This document shows positions 25,254 to 36,720 of a DNA stretch of 40,162 nt, in pieces (within the stretch, counting starts at the first letter, position 1; each line of letters begins with the position of its first letter). The notes under the pieces are model-generated. The model had not been told where the DNA came from. It worked only from the letters and a program-made list of their open reading frames with translations, and did no database searches. The position numbers and the translations under genes were made by a program. This DNA is from Didymodactylos carnosus. Lineage: Eukaryota > Rotifera > Eurotatoria > Philodinida > Philodinidae. The stretch covers positions 1 to 40,162 of the forward strand of contig CAJNOQ010000843.1 in assembly GCA_905250885.1 (NCBI GenBank), written 5' to 3'.

Positions 25254-26691
25254 CAATAATTGATTCAAACATTAGTTTTTTGTTATACATTATTCAATCT
25301 AATTCGTTTTTTGACGGCGGTGCATCCATCATTGCTCATCTCTATGTCTTGTTTGTTTATTTTTTTTTTATTTATTTATTTTTCAATACAATTCCGGTGT
25401 ATTTTATATATATTTTTTTTCTTTTGTTCTTTATTGCGATGAAAATGTATGTGCTTGTAGATACGAAAAATTTCATTTGTTTTTTATTCTCTATCGATTT
25501 ATATCTTCGAACAGTCTGCAAATGTTTATTCAGTTTCGTTTTTCTTATTGTTGTTGCTATATTCGTTGGCGATCGTTATATTTAGGTTTATATTTTATCA
25601 ATTTTCATTTTTCTCTTCTTTTTTGCCAAAAATTAGTCTAAAAGCAACAAGAAAGGAAAACATACGATGTTTATTGTCCGATAAAATAAACCTAAAAATT
25701 GAACATTTAAGAAATGAAACATTTGCAGCTTGATTTTAACAGCACTCAAAATAGTCAATGGTTAGAATAGTACATTTTTTTCTCAGTTGGTAAGCAATAA
25801 ATTGTTGCAGTACATCTTTTTCTCATAGTATCAGAAATGTGTCCTACATTCTGAGCAAGCGCAATAAGTAATGAAAGTATGTTATATCTTCTTTTCTTTC
25901 TCAGAAAAAAATTTCTTTCGATCCATTATTTATAGAGAAACGTTTGACGTTCAGTTTATTCTTAGTCTTTTATGATATTTATTGTGACCCCTCCTATTTC
26001 GACGAAAGTCTCATCTTTGCTCAATGGAAAATAGCATTTATAAAACCTCAATAACTTGTTTGTATCTCAAATTTAAGAGCGTAAGGCCATTAAAAAAAAT
26101 TCCACTAAACTCTTTATTATTACTCGTGAAGCTTGTGTATGGTAAACACCAATTTTTGTTTAAAAAATAAAACTGAGATTTGTCATAGAATCTAGCAGTA
26201 TTATTAAAACAACTTAAAATCTTCAGCTGGAAGTAAATATGATCTTTGGAGAAGGCACAAATTTAACAATTAATAAGTTTTTCATGTTTAACTGTAAAAA
26301 CTGGTCACATTAAACTTTTAATCAACAGTATGTTTACTTCATCATGATATCTGTGTTCTAAGTAAGAATAAAAGATAGATTGTTAAGTTCAGATATCGAA
26401 CAGATGATTGTTAAGGCGTCCGTCAAATTGGTAGATAGTGTTTTGTTTCTCGAATGTAGTAATAAGAGATTCTGTTGGGCACTTTTAGTCTGTTTTTTTT
26501 TATATTTATGTATTTATCTGTAATAATAATTTCAATATTTCTATGCATTTATTGTGAAGTATTTTTTTATTTGATGATGAAATACACTGTACTAACTAAA
26601 GATTAAAAAAAAGTTCAAACAAAAATAAATGAAAAACGTAATTAAGTCTAGATGTGAGTGAGAATGTAACTATTTCAGATTGGATACAAAA
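25254..26691. other. GRAMD1 3' UTR and spacer before ZMAT5
   Basis: This has no supportable coding exon. The open frames at 25260-25733 are T-rich and overlap one another in different frames directly after the GRAMD1 stop. Several AATAAA motifs are present (for example near 25796). A CAG just before the ZMAT5 start (26676-26678) could be the acceptor of a 5' UTR intron. Confidence 0.5.
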
Positions 26692-27904
26692 ATGGGTCGG
26701 CGTTATTACTGCAATTATTGCGATAAAACGTTTCCAAATAATTCACAAAATCGACGTAATCACACTCGTGGTATTCAACATACTATGTTAAAACGTTTAT
26801 ATTATACAAAATTCAAAGGTAAATTGATACATCTTTCTAGGTTAAAAAAAATAAAAATTAATTGATTGATAACTGTTCAGATCCAATGTTGTTATTACAA
26901 GAAGAACAAACAAAACGTTTTTGTAATAAATTTGCTCAGCAGGGTTATTGTGAATTTGGCGATAATTGTAAATATTCACATTACACGAATGAAGATCTGA
27001 TTAATATTATTCAACGCGCACAAGAAGGTAAAGTGTCTGTATCACTGTGTCTCACTAATGGCTATGTTTGCAATAAGACAGTATACTGAGAACAATTCAG
27101 CGAGCATTTGAGTTGCAGCATTGATTTTGCTTACTACAAAATCGTGTCAATTGCTCTTCTTAAAACTTCAAAAAATGCTTCACAACAGATTCTTTTGTAC
27201 TATTGATCGAAGAAAAAGAAAGTATGAATATGTGAAAAAATGTACGTAGTATAGAACATTACATAGAAATTTAAGCCCCCTTCCCCCTCAGAAATTATTT
27301 CCGATACCGTACAAGCGATCTTGACGAAACTTTCCATAAATGTTAGACACAATGAACTGTATAAAAGACGCTTTTTTCTTTTAACATCCAACGCACGAGC
27401 ATGTTCCAATGAATTAATTAAAGAAGAACGTAATTTACATTCAGATACAATTAACACCATATTACGATGAAAATACGAATCTATCTAACTTTAAACATTC
27501 ACGAAAATTTAGTTAAAAATCTACATATGAATGTTTATAATCATTTCAAATCTGTTAGACATTATCTGTCTTTATAAAAAAATTTCCTGCATCTTTCTTT
27601 GTCTTTTTTGTACATTCCACCACTTTTTAAACAATATTTGTATTACAATCACATTTGAGATCAACGGTCCGAGCGAGCACTAAACCCATTCAACATTCTC
27701 AATCTAGTGTATATTTTGTCATATATTTTTTGTGATTTTTTAGACTATATACGGAAACAGAACACGTTAGAGAATAATATAAATCGTGACTTCGATGTTA
27801 ATCGTTGGGTTGAAGATAAACTAAATGGAATTAACTCTTATGTTCAAACACAACAACAACTGTCGATGTCTCAACTTCACATGCCACCATCTTTAAGACC
27901 GTAG
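26692..27904 (+). CDS. ZMAT5: ZMAT5 / U11-U12 snRNP 20 kDa protein homolog
   Basis: Three exons, 26692-26818, 26881-27027 and 27744-27904 (TAG), give 435 nt and 144 aa with phase 1 kept at both junctions. The human protein is about 170 aa. A U1-type C2H2 zinc finger lies at residues 1-40: MGRRYYCNYCDK with a later HTRGIQH pair. A CCCH zinc finger of the C-x8-C-x5-C-x3-H type follows (CNKFAQQGYCEFGDNCKYSH, about residues 59-78), and the C-terminus ends MPPSLRP, like the PPSLR motif of the family. ZMAT5 belongs to the U11/U12 di-snRNP, which recognises minor (U12-type) introns. I chose the ATG at 26692 because it gives the family N-terminus. The large second intron (27028-27743) carries an antisense copy of a repeated coding-like block. 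Confidence 0.92.
27284..27345 (-). repeat. Coding-like repeated block, copy 1 (inside ZMAT5 intron 2)
   Basis: Read on the minus strand it encodes MESFVKIACTVSEI plus I-SEG, with the ATG at 27337-27335. The same block occurs at 35170-35231 on the minus strand. Over the 18 codons from the ATG there are four base differences: three silent third-position changes (A, V and E codons) and one I/V change. The open frame here runs from 27460 to 27200, but only this block is shared. I do not recognise the protein. Confidence 0.6.
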
Positions 27905-28495
27905 ATGATGACGTTCATACTAAAATGAAGATTCCATCAAGTTTCACAATTATTAAACATTATTGCTTTTATGCGATCTATATTGCTCAAGTGGACCAAT
28001 GTACAGATTTAAATAATTTGTTTATAAAGCACACAATATTAAAAATATAGACGCTAAAAGAGAAACGTGTTTAGCCATCGTTTCTTTGTAAAATAAATGA
28101 AGACATCTTCGTCCTATATCGACTGATAAATATTAATATGTATGTACTGTAGAGTCTAGTACAGAAACGTTGAAATAGTTTATTGCGAGTGAGTCATACT
28201 TTCTTTCCTCTGTTGATGAGTCATCTATTGTACAAATGATTTCATCTCTTATTTCGATGCTATGACTGGTGTTGATTAACGAATTTAATTTATTAATTAA
28301 AGAAAAAAGTTCCAACTGCAGTGACTTTTGTAGTGACTTGCCCCAAACAATGGTAACTTACGTATTCTTGTTTCATTTCGCCGAGTACTGGTTATGTTGA
28401 CTAACGTTAAATGATGATAAAAGACACATCTAAGACCGTACAAACATCTATAATCAAGTCTTGATATGAGCTGTCTTATTTTCTAAAAAACGAAC

Positions 28496-28649
28496 AACTC
28501 TACAAAAAAACTTCAGTGCGTCACTATTTAAAATCAGTGTTGCAGTGCCAGTGCGCACCTGTATACATGGCATGCCATCGATCCTGGCACTTGCTTGCAC
28601 CGATGTACACCAGTACCGATTAGCCGCACTGAAATTTTTTTGAAGAGTT
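28496..28649. mobile_element. Small MITE (154 bp)
   Basis: Imperfect terminal inverted repeats of 25 bp: AACTCTACAAAAAAACTTCA at the left, extended by GTGCG, and its inverse at 28625-28649 with two or so mismatches. The interior is unusually GC-rich for the window (CAGTGCCAGTGCGCACC and so on). The motif CTACAAAAAAACTT recurs inverted at 28919-28932, so a larger composite 28496-28932 is possible. Confidence 0.6.
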
Positions 28650-28699
28650 ATTTTTCTTAATTTATATACGCAAACATTGATAAAACAAAATGGCAGTTA

Positions 28700-28816
28700 G
28701 GGATGCTTTTGGTTAATGCGATGTATTGAATTAATAAGTTTAAGAATGATGACGTCTATCCATATTAGTACACACATGTCCCCTTCTCTGATAGTCTCAG
28801 CTCTCGCGATTTTGAC
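28700..28816 (-). repeat. Dispersed 116-bp repeat, copy 2
   Basis: This is the reverse complement of 13825-13940. The sequence beyond GTC at 28816 and before GGGATGC at 28700 does not match around copy 1, so these are the ends of the shared unit. The minus-strand open frame 28697-28945 reads through it and is not judged a gene. Confidence 0.85.
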
Positions 28817-29523
28817 ATCGGTACACACCGGTGTCAGAAAGAATGTCAAGATCTCGCATCGATGTCCGGCAAAAAATATTATTCGATAGGCATCGGTGCG
28901 CATTAGCGCCGATAAAAAGTTTTTTTGTAGAAAGGTTATGCACAAAACATCTTAATGTAATAATATTCAGACATTTGTCTGCATTATGAAGTGAGTATAA
29001 AGATATGACTTTTAAACAGTTTGACTTTGATATTCTTTGATTCTCTCTATAATTATTGAGTTTTTAACTCTGGAGTGTCAGTGTGTCCAAGAAAAATTTA
29101 TAGAGGAGTTAATTTGGAAAACATAAATGTCTTTGCAACTATATAGGTTAGTAAAACCAAATTTAAACTGTAACCTATTGCTAACACATACAATATATCT
29201 AGGAAATACCAGGTTTCAAAACTGATCCGTTTAAAAACGTTGTATCTTTTTAGCTCAAAATAGTAACTCCAAGGAGAAACTTGTCCACGTCAGTTCGGAT
29301 TGATCCTGACTCCATGGAGCTACTATTTGGTTTAAAAGTGAATTTTCTCTATTTTGATTTATAATGCGTTTTCGATAAATTTTCATTTGATAATCAGATT
29401 TTCAGTCCCGATGATATATTTGAAGGATGATCTGTAATCTAGCCGCCACGAGACTCAGCGATTCGGACTACCTATACTTTCATCGACTTTTGAGGCGGCC
29501 ATAAGTCATCAGAAATCGATCCT

Positions 29524-29640
29524 CCCTAGTCGACTCTCCCCAAGAACATCGCCGGGAAGTTCCCATAAAAATCTCCGAGGACTCTCTGCAGGTCTGTTGG
29601 TCCATCTTTTTTAGTTTCATATAACTAATTAGTATTTAAG
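29524..29640 (-). mobile_element. Partial copy of the TCCCTAG foldback element
   Basis: It begins TCCCTAGTCGACTCTCCCC and continues, after an extra segment of about 40 nt containing GGGAAGTTCCC, into CTGCAGGTCTGTTGGTCCAT and TTAGTTTCATATAACTAA. This is the reverse complement of the right end of the element at 16606-17651. The rest of the element is missing, so this is a truncated or solo-end copy. Confidence 0.75.
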
Positions 29641-30148
29641 TACCAGGTACCATTCGCAATATCACCTCTAATAAAAGAAAATGTTATCATTGAAAATTGT
29701 GCGGTTTGAAAAAACATTCTTTTCCTTCAAGAAGAAAAGTTCAATAACAAGCGGATTTAGGAAGATATAACGCTCAAATTTTCTCCAATATTAGCAGGCT
29801 ATTAGCGAAAGTACAAAAGAAAATTTTACTTCTTAATTCTTTGTTTTGACTGGGTTACAGAATTATTACTGTCGCTACACACAGTGTTCCTTTAGCACAA
29901 AACAATTTATAACTTTTGAAAGAACTGATATGGGTCCTCCTTTAACGGTTTTTATCGGCTCACTTTTCTCTATTAACTGGCATAATATCATTAAAAACAG
30001 AGTTGTGCATCTGAAGACCTCGCCTCGTTAGTGAATGCAGTTGTTCTGAAATAAGTATTTCAACTGAAAATTCCAGTAGCGTTAACTTTTCAACGGGTAA
30101 TACAAAACTGAAATTATTATCTACATTTTAAATTGCGTAGCATCCGCA

Positions 30149-31508
30149 AGAGAGAACTTAAAGGCATCTCTTCATAAATAGAAAGCAATTGAAAAACCTT
30201 TTGTTGAAGTAGGTTCTTTAGAAGATCTTTGGACAACCATGTAGTAGCAAATAGCAAAATTGATTTTCACCAAAAAATGAAAATGAACTAAAAAGTTCGA
30301 AGTACACATCAATCTACTCAGAACTCAGTTCTTGATCCTGATTCCGAATATAATATTTTTATTACATAGAAGTTGAGTTCTGATTGAGAAAATTGAGAAT
30401 TACGAGTAGCATTGCGACTTTTTCGCCTCATATTTAGAAAAAATGAATTTTCTCAGCGAAGAAAAAGAATTTTTAAAAAGCGGGCTGTTGTTTTGAGGCT
30501 TATTTAACGGCGCATCTAACCATGTGTGAATTAAGGCTCTACGACCTTCCACAAAAAACTAGATAGGTTTGCGAAGTTTGATCTGTCTCGGTTTCGGGAT
30601 TCGCCAAAAATTTAGTTTTCGGTCTGAAACTTTGAAAAGCATATGGGTGGATTCATTTTTCAATGCTGAACCTGAATATTCAAACCGTAAGGCTCTACAA
30701 CGTTTCACGGCGAAACTATAGAGCTTTTTCTAAAAACGGATGTTTTTCCGGTTTTCGGATCATCTCAAGTTTTCTCGAAGTTTCTCAAAAATCTGGGGAC
30801 CACATATTCGTGATCGCCGTTGGATTCTCTGCTGATTTATACACCATTCGATAAAGTCTATTTTTAACTGCAAGTGTGCCTTATCGGCATCTTATAAGCT
30901 TTATTTATTGAAGAAAAGAATGAAAACAAGTTTAAATAAATGAAGAGAACAAAAAGAAAGAGGCGAACCCATTGTATCATTTTGTCTATTCATACATAGG
31001 AAAAGATGCAATAATAGTTTTCCATTACATCACGATTAATAAACAACTGCTTAGATCAAGATGCAATAATATACAAATTGTCGATAAAAAAACAGCATAC
31101 ACGCATAAATAGAGAGGTCACAGTAAAGCACATTTAACAGAGTGAAAGAGATATCCGGGGCTACAGTAGACTAGTCAGCTTGGAGATTATTTCGATGTAG
31201 TGGACATTCCAAGAGAAAATATCTCACCGTTTCTGCTTCACCACAGGTTTTTGAAAAAAATCAAAGCAAAGTGGAGCAAAATCAATCTTCATCTGGCTTA
31301 GTACCATGCCTTTCGATGTACTTTCGTAATCTATTATTGAACCTAGGTCACCTCTAGGACGGAAAAAATAGTTTATTATACGCGAAAAATTGTTAATTTT
31401 GCTATTTGCTACTACATGGTTGTCCAAAGATCTTCTAAAGAACCTACTTCAACAAAAGGTTTTTCAATTGCTTTCTGTTTATGAAGAGATGCCTTTAAGT
31501 TCTCTCTT
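30149..31508. mobile_element. Putative element bounded by 114-bp inverted repeats
   Basis: 30149-30262 and 31395-31508 are near-identical reverse complements. They share GAGAGAACTTAAAGGCATCT and GTAGTAGCAAATAGCAAAATT, among others. The 1.13-kb interior has only short open frames (30663-30854, and 31224-31427 on the minus strand) with no recognised domain. It could be a non-autonomous transposon or two inverted copies of a shorter repeat. No target duplication was identified. Confidence 0.6.
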
Positions 31509-32306
31509 TCGAATGACGAAAACTATAACTCCCTAGCTGTTCTCTATACAGAGCCATTTAATAAATGATCGAGTAAATTAAGTAAAACTATAGGTACTTT
31601 GAATTTTGGTATGCAAATCCGGATCATAAATTCGCGACATACAACAAAAGTACCTTCACAAGAATGAGGAATGGCAATACGATTATTTACTCCATGATGT
31701 TACACCTTTTTATTTATGTGTGGCACGAATAACATCGTTTGGATGGATGTGATTGTAACTGACCGTGTACAAAAACCAGTTGAAAAAACGAAAGAACTCT
31801 GTGTCAAAATAGGTGTAATAAACGAAAATAATGTTGTTTTACAATGAATGTGTGGCCAAAGTTTATGAAGATGTTACACTTTTAAAGCAGAAACCTGCAG
31901 ATCTTTCAAAACATCGAGAATTCGACATTCTCTGTTCTAAATTCAACCAAAGCACGTCAAACGTCGAATTATATCTATAGTCTGAAGGATAATAGCAAAC
32001 TTGTTAAGTTTGGCAGAGGGTTGTTGAGAGTTTGGAAGACTCTCATTTTGATCAGTACATTTGATCCTCATAAAAATTTGGGCCAATTTCAGAAAGATTT
32101 GATTTTCGTCGTGCAAAATCAAGCTGTGTTTTCCCAACCTTAGTTTAATCTGGTAGGCCCTCCTCTCCCGGAATAGAAGGCCACTCTGGAGCGAAAGTTT
32201 TTAAAACGCGTCCTATAGGGCAGTTTTTCACCAAAAAAAGTGCGATGTGCTAAACCACCATAGGAGGAGGCCATGGTCTTTTATTCTGAGGGGGAGAGGA
32301 GTGCTT

Positions 32307-32959
32307 TAAGAACAAGAAGCTTTTAAACAGTTATGATAGGTTCAAATGGTTATACCTTTTAAACGTTTTTCCCGGGTGATTAAACCTTTTTTTGTTTTTC
32401 TCAAATGGAAAATAATTTTTAGGTTTTTTTTTGAAATACCTTCTTTTTTAGAGTGTAGTGATCTTAAAGTTTTCTTCAGAAGCTTTTCAACTATATCAAT
32501 GAATAGCCCCTTCAATTCTCCATCAAATGAGAGATACTGGGCAAGTTTCTACGATCTCACATGACCGAGTTACAGGCTTTTTAACATTATAAATATAAAT
32601 TCATTCGCGTTAATGCCATTTTCGATCTTATCTAAAAAACGTTTAACCTCTTGAATGCCGTAAGGCATCTATAGATGATATGATGGAAATTTTATACTAT
32701 ATGCAAAGCATATGCATATGTATATAAAGCATATGCAACAGTGTTGCATATGCTTTTTCGTTCTATCGATTTAACGAAAAAAAACTGCCAGAGGAACACC
32801 TGCCACGAAAACAACACAACACAAAGAGAGATATTTAATCGTTTTTTTACATATGCATGCCTTTGGACGCGTAAAAGGAAAAATAACGGCATTCAAGAGG
32901 TTAAAGGGTATAACCATTTGAACCATATCAAAACTGTTTAAAAGCTTCTTATTCTTATC
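32307..32959. mobile_element. MITE-like element with nested hairpins
   Basis: Arms 32307-32365 and 32901-32959 are reverse complements with a few changes (AAGAAGCTTTTAAACAGTT and GGTTCAAATGGTTATACC shared). Inside, AACCTCTTGAATGCCG (32645-32660) is inverted at 32888-32903. A perfect short hairpin, AAGCATATGCAACAGTGTTG with its inverse, lies at about 32725-32753. No protein is recognised. Confidence 0.6.
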
Positions 32960-34359
32960 AATAAACTAATGACGAAAATGCATTTTTCAGCTGTGAGGGT
33001 AAAATGGCTATAGCTTTTTTCCTAACAAGACTGGAGACTTGCGACTTTTACCATTCGAAAAAATTGGTTGAGAAAAGCCAGAAAAAACTTTTTTTGGTAT
33101 ACCCAAAACGTGCACTTTTTTCAAATGTTTGAATCATAAGTCAAAAGGTACGTAACTATATTCGAAATGTTTTTTGCTACTTTGTTGGGGACACCATCAG
33201 GAGGTTTTCCTGAAAGAATCTTTTTGTTACACTCATTCTTCGCAGTGCTTCAACACAGTTTTTACATACAGCATTTTTTTGACAAAGTGATTATTTTGGA
33301 ATTTTTGTCCTTGTAACTTTGACATAAGATAAAGTGTTAGACCTCAGAGCACAAAATTTTGTAGAGAATTCGAAGCTCTATCTAACGCCATTTGAACGCG
33401 CTCTGCATACCTTTTAGTTAATTTTTCATAGGTAGCTCTTTCTAGACTGACAGGAACAATACTCTCCGAGACTCATCAAAGCAATTTCCAGTAACCACGA
33501 GGCTTTGAACTAAATTTTTTTTACGAAATAAGCCGCCGATGTTTTCTCTACACAAATGGTAAGAAAACGTTTTAAAAATCGAATATTTTCTTAAACCGCT
33601 GTATCCTTTAGTGGTTTATTGCAAAACCAAATTTACGTTAGGCCATTTTCAAAAGACGGTTTGTTTTCACGTGAAAATCTTGAAAAAAACTACAGAAATG
33701 CGGAATCAATCTAAAAATATACAACTATTACAAAATGCTACTTTATACATTATCCGATTCCCTTCTGAGTGACAGACACAATCTCCCGAATCCACACGAT
33801 TCAAGAAAATCTTTCTTATACCGTGCATTTCTTAGCCTAGGCTTAAGAGTCATTGCACGGTAGGGACAGCCTTTTGTCGCACAAGTTGCTCAATCGATGT
33901 CTGAGTTTTTTGTTCATACTGGTTTATTACAGCGGCTCCTAGGAAAATCTGTTGTGATAAAGCAGCAAAACTGAAGTCGAATATGCCATAAATCCGAAAG
34001 CCTGACATGAGTACTGATCATTGGTTTATAAGCGCCAAAACTTCCAGAGGTATCGGATGAGAAAACCGTTCTGCAAAAAGGTCATTTATCATATTCTACC
34101 TCCTTTTGAGCCCATCCGTATAACAACTAAAGGACTTGTGCGAAATAAATCTATAGTTCATAGAGGCACCTGAGGCAATTCGAACGCGGTCAAAAAGTTT
34201 TGCGGCAGTTTTCTTATAACTTTAAAAGCTTATACGTTTTCGCAAAACTTCCAATGCAAAAGTTGTAGACGATGGTAGTAGGCACCGAATTGTGGAAAAA
34301 TCAGGACTGGGGGCAGTTTTACTGTGGGATATATAATATATATAATATTATAGAGTATA

Positions 34360-34408
34360 CCCTCCTATATAATATAATATTATTATAATATTATATTATA
34401 CAGGAGGG
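34360..34408. repeat. 49-bp AT-rich palindrome
   Basis: CCCTCCT plus ATATAATATAATATTA reads back inverted to AGGAGGG, with one or two mismatches. It could form a cruciform. It is too short to classify. Confidence 0.7.
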
Positions 34409-34455
34409 TCCGAAACGTTCTTATTTCCAGCAAGTGGGACATTAGAACGTTTGCT

Positions 34456-34937
34456 GTGTCTGTATGGGGTAAATGGAACGCATGGCATCTACCAAAAGTA
34501 ATGGGATTTTCTTCAAAATGTATTTTCTATTTTATATCTCTATTTCACACTATACGTACAAAGTTCCTTACAAAAAGATTTAGAGAATTGCTCCACCTAC
34601 GAGCTAATGTGCTTTGCAAAGTCAATGCACGTACTTCGGAATATGACGGAGAGCATGAAGAGGATATCTCCATGTAATGTAAAGGATTATTTTGAAACAA
34701 TTTTCTAATTGTAATAAAACTCGCAAATCATATATGATCGGTGATGTATACCTGATGCGAAATGTGGAGGAAGTTTGTCATCCTGAAGATGCTCACTCTA
34801 AACAAGCAGCTGCCAAGAACGATCGCCTAACTTTTGGTGAACGACGAGGATCGCTGATACTATTAGAAGAAGGAAGATCAGTGAGGTCAAGAACCTCATT
34901 CTATAAATACTTTTTCAATGCCTGTCGTTGTTCTTAA
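34456..34937 (+). pseudogene. Possible decayed coding fragments, unrecognised
   Basis: Two adjacent + strand open frames in different frames (34456-34677 and 34692-34937) encode polar, charged peptides with less AT-biased codons than the surroundings (for example RELLHLRANVLCKVNA and CHPEDAHSKQAAAKNDRLTF). They could be one gene broken by a frameshift, two exons, or chance. No domain is recognised. Confidence 0.25.
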
Positions 34938-35169
34938 TATGGTCATTAATACAATCTTGCGTAATTTTCAGTTTATAAATTATGGCAGCATACTTTGTGT
35001 TTCGAAGGGGAAACGTATTAAGAAGACTGTTCGTAATAGAAACAGCTACCCAAACGTTTTCAGATTGTGTACCATATGTGGGACTATCTGTTGCTAAACG
35101 TGGAACAAAATTGGCACCCATATTATGAGGTTGGTTACCACAACTGTTAGGTTTATTTAAGGGCCCAAC

Positions 35170-35231
35170 CCCCTCAGAAACTATCTCCGACACCGTACAT
35201 GCGATCTTGACGAAACTTTCCATAAATGTTT
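35170..35231 (-). repeat. Coding-like repeated block, copy 2
   Basis: On the minus strand this encodes MESFVKIACTVSEIVSEG, with the ATG at 35223-35221. It matches the block in ZMAT5 intron 2 almost only through silent changes. The open frame continues to 34915 (102 aa in total, including PTYGTQSENVWVAVSITN). Upstream of the ATG this copy has a stop where copy 1 is open, so the ATG may be a real start. Function unknown. Confidence 0.55.
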
Positions 35232-35966
35232 AGCTTAATGAGTTACGGGAATGAACAAAGTTTTTTGTCTTCAAGTCTTACCGCTCAGGAGTTCTCCAGA
35301 GATCAAGATCCAAAAAAGACCCTGAAGTGTGTCCCAAGATTTTTTAATATACTTCAAGCTGGAGAGTTCGGATTTGTTTTGTTTTAAGCTAGACACCTAA
35401 CTACATGGTTTGAAAAGCGGCGATTTTGCAATTAAGCCTTTATTGGTTTTCCAGGCAACCAACAACCTCCAAAACCCGAAAACTCCTCCCGGATTTTATA
35501 AAAATCCTTAATTTGATAACAAACTAAGACCTAATTCAAAAAATGGCGCTGATCAGACGATGTAGTTTCTTTTCCTCTTTTAAACAAAAAAAGAATAAAC
35601 TCTCTATGACAAACCATTATAAAAAATCTTGGGAAATACTTCATGTGTAACTTTTATATAGAGAAAACGCTGTATGGAATACTCAATTTTAGAACCTCTA
35701 GGAAAATGCTTGTAACTTTTGATGCAAGGTCACACAGACTCGTGCGAGGTCTTATTTTAATCAGAAACGTTTGCTCTACAAATCTGTCTGTTTAGAAAAA
35801 TTTTAATTGCATAAGTATCCAGAAAAAAGCTATTATTTGAAGACCCGGTGCCTCTCCGGAAGCCAGCCGCAAGAAACCACCAAAACCTACACAACGGTCG
35901 AATCAGCCACGCCGCAATTCACGAACGAAGCAGATCAAAATACAGTCTTGCTAAGCTGACGATCAC

Positions 35967-36720
35967 GAGGTCACCAACAACTGAATCAATGATTATGCCT
36001 CTAGTGAAGAATGCCAAATATTATACGGTGCTTGTATCTCCTAGATGTTCCGTGACAGCTCATGACATTTCACTTTCGTCACAGCATTGCAAAGCTCACG
36101 ACCGCGAGGTCACCAACAAGAATCAATAATGATGCAGCTAGTGAAGAATACCAAGGATTATACTGTGGCTCTATCCCCTGCATGTTCCATGACAGCAGAT
36201 GATATTTCACTTTCGTCATAGCAATGCTGATCTGAGGACAACCAAGTCACGAATAACTGAATCCATAATGATGCAGCGAATCATAACCAGACGATTCATC
36301 TGTCTCCTAGATGTTCCATGACACCAGATCAAATTTCACTTTCGTCAGAGCAATCCTCATCTGACAACAACGAGGTCACCAAGAACTGAATCAATGATGA
36401 TTCACCTAGTGCAGAATGCCAAAGATTTTACTGTGGCTCTATCTCCTAGATCTTCCATGACACCAGATCACATTTCACTTTGGTCGCAGCAATGCTCATC
36501 TGATGATGACGAGGTCATCAACAACTGAATGAATGATAATGCCGCTAGTGAAAAATGTGAAGCAACAGACTATTCATCTATTTCCTAGATGTTCTGTGAC
36601 AGCAGATGACATTTCACTTTCGTCGTGTCAATGCTCATCTGATGATAGTGAGATCACCAACAGCTGGGGGCAGATGTCATTTCAGTTTCGTCGCAGTAAT
36701 GCATGTCTGGCGACGGGGTG
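35967..36720. repeat. Tandem array, about 139-bp unit, about 5.5 copies
   Basis: The landmark GAGGTCACCAACAA starts at about 35967, 36106, 36243 (degenerate), 36372, 36511 and 36651, so spacings are 139, 137, 129, 139 and 140 bp. Other shared blocks are CTAGATGTTCCATGACA, CAGATGACATTTCACTTTCG and GCAATGCTCATCTGA. The last partial unit (about 36670-36715) overlaps the 3' end of the minus-strand ART pseudogene. On the minus strand the unit can encode an acidic DEHCCDESEMSS-like stretch, and on the + strand a DISLSS-type stretch. Neither frame stays open through the array. Confidence 0.85.

Larger units (their letters stand above)
27905..29523. other. Intergenic, repeat-bearing DNA downstream of ZMAT5
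   Basis: No gene is supported. It contains a small MITE (28496-28649) and a copy of the exon B repeat (28700-28816), followed by CACCGGTGTC/GGTGCGCATTAGCGCC short palindromic motifs to about 28920. An AATAAA near 28093 could serve ZMAT5. Confidence 0.55.
29641..34359. other. Gene-poor, repeat-rich region
   Basis: Apart from the two inverted-repeat elements listed separately I see no coding exon. The base composition is slightly less AT-rich than the gene introns, and many short open frames exist on both strands without domains, as expected of decayed mobile DNA. A small dyad, TACCGTGCA/TGCACGGTA around CTTAGCCTAGGCTTAAG, lies near 33820-33862. Confidence 0.5.

Noticed and set aside
25260-25733. 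Overlapping hydrophobic open frames after the GRAMD1 stop (small membrane proteins)
   Set aside because: They overlap in different frames in T-rich 3' UTR DNA, where TTT/ATT codons create false membrane segments.
29846-30031. Reverse-transcriptase fragment suggested by a TDMGPPLTVFIGSLF stretch, which loosely resembles the MGSPL motif
   Set aside because: Only one weak motif, with no other reverse-transcriptase block in any nearby frame.
33820-33862. Possible structured RNA from the TACCGTGCA...TGCACGGTA dyad
   Set aside because: A single short stem-loop without other support, and common by chance in 40 kb.
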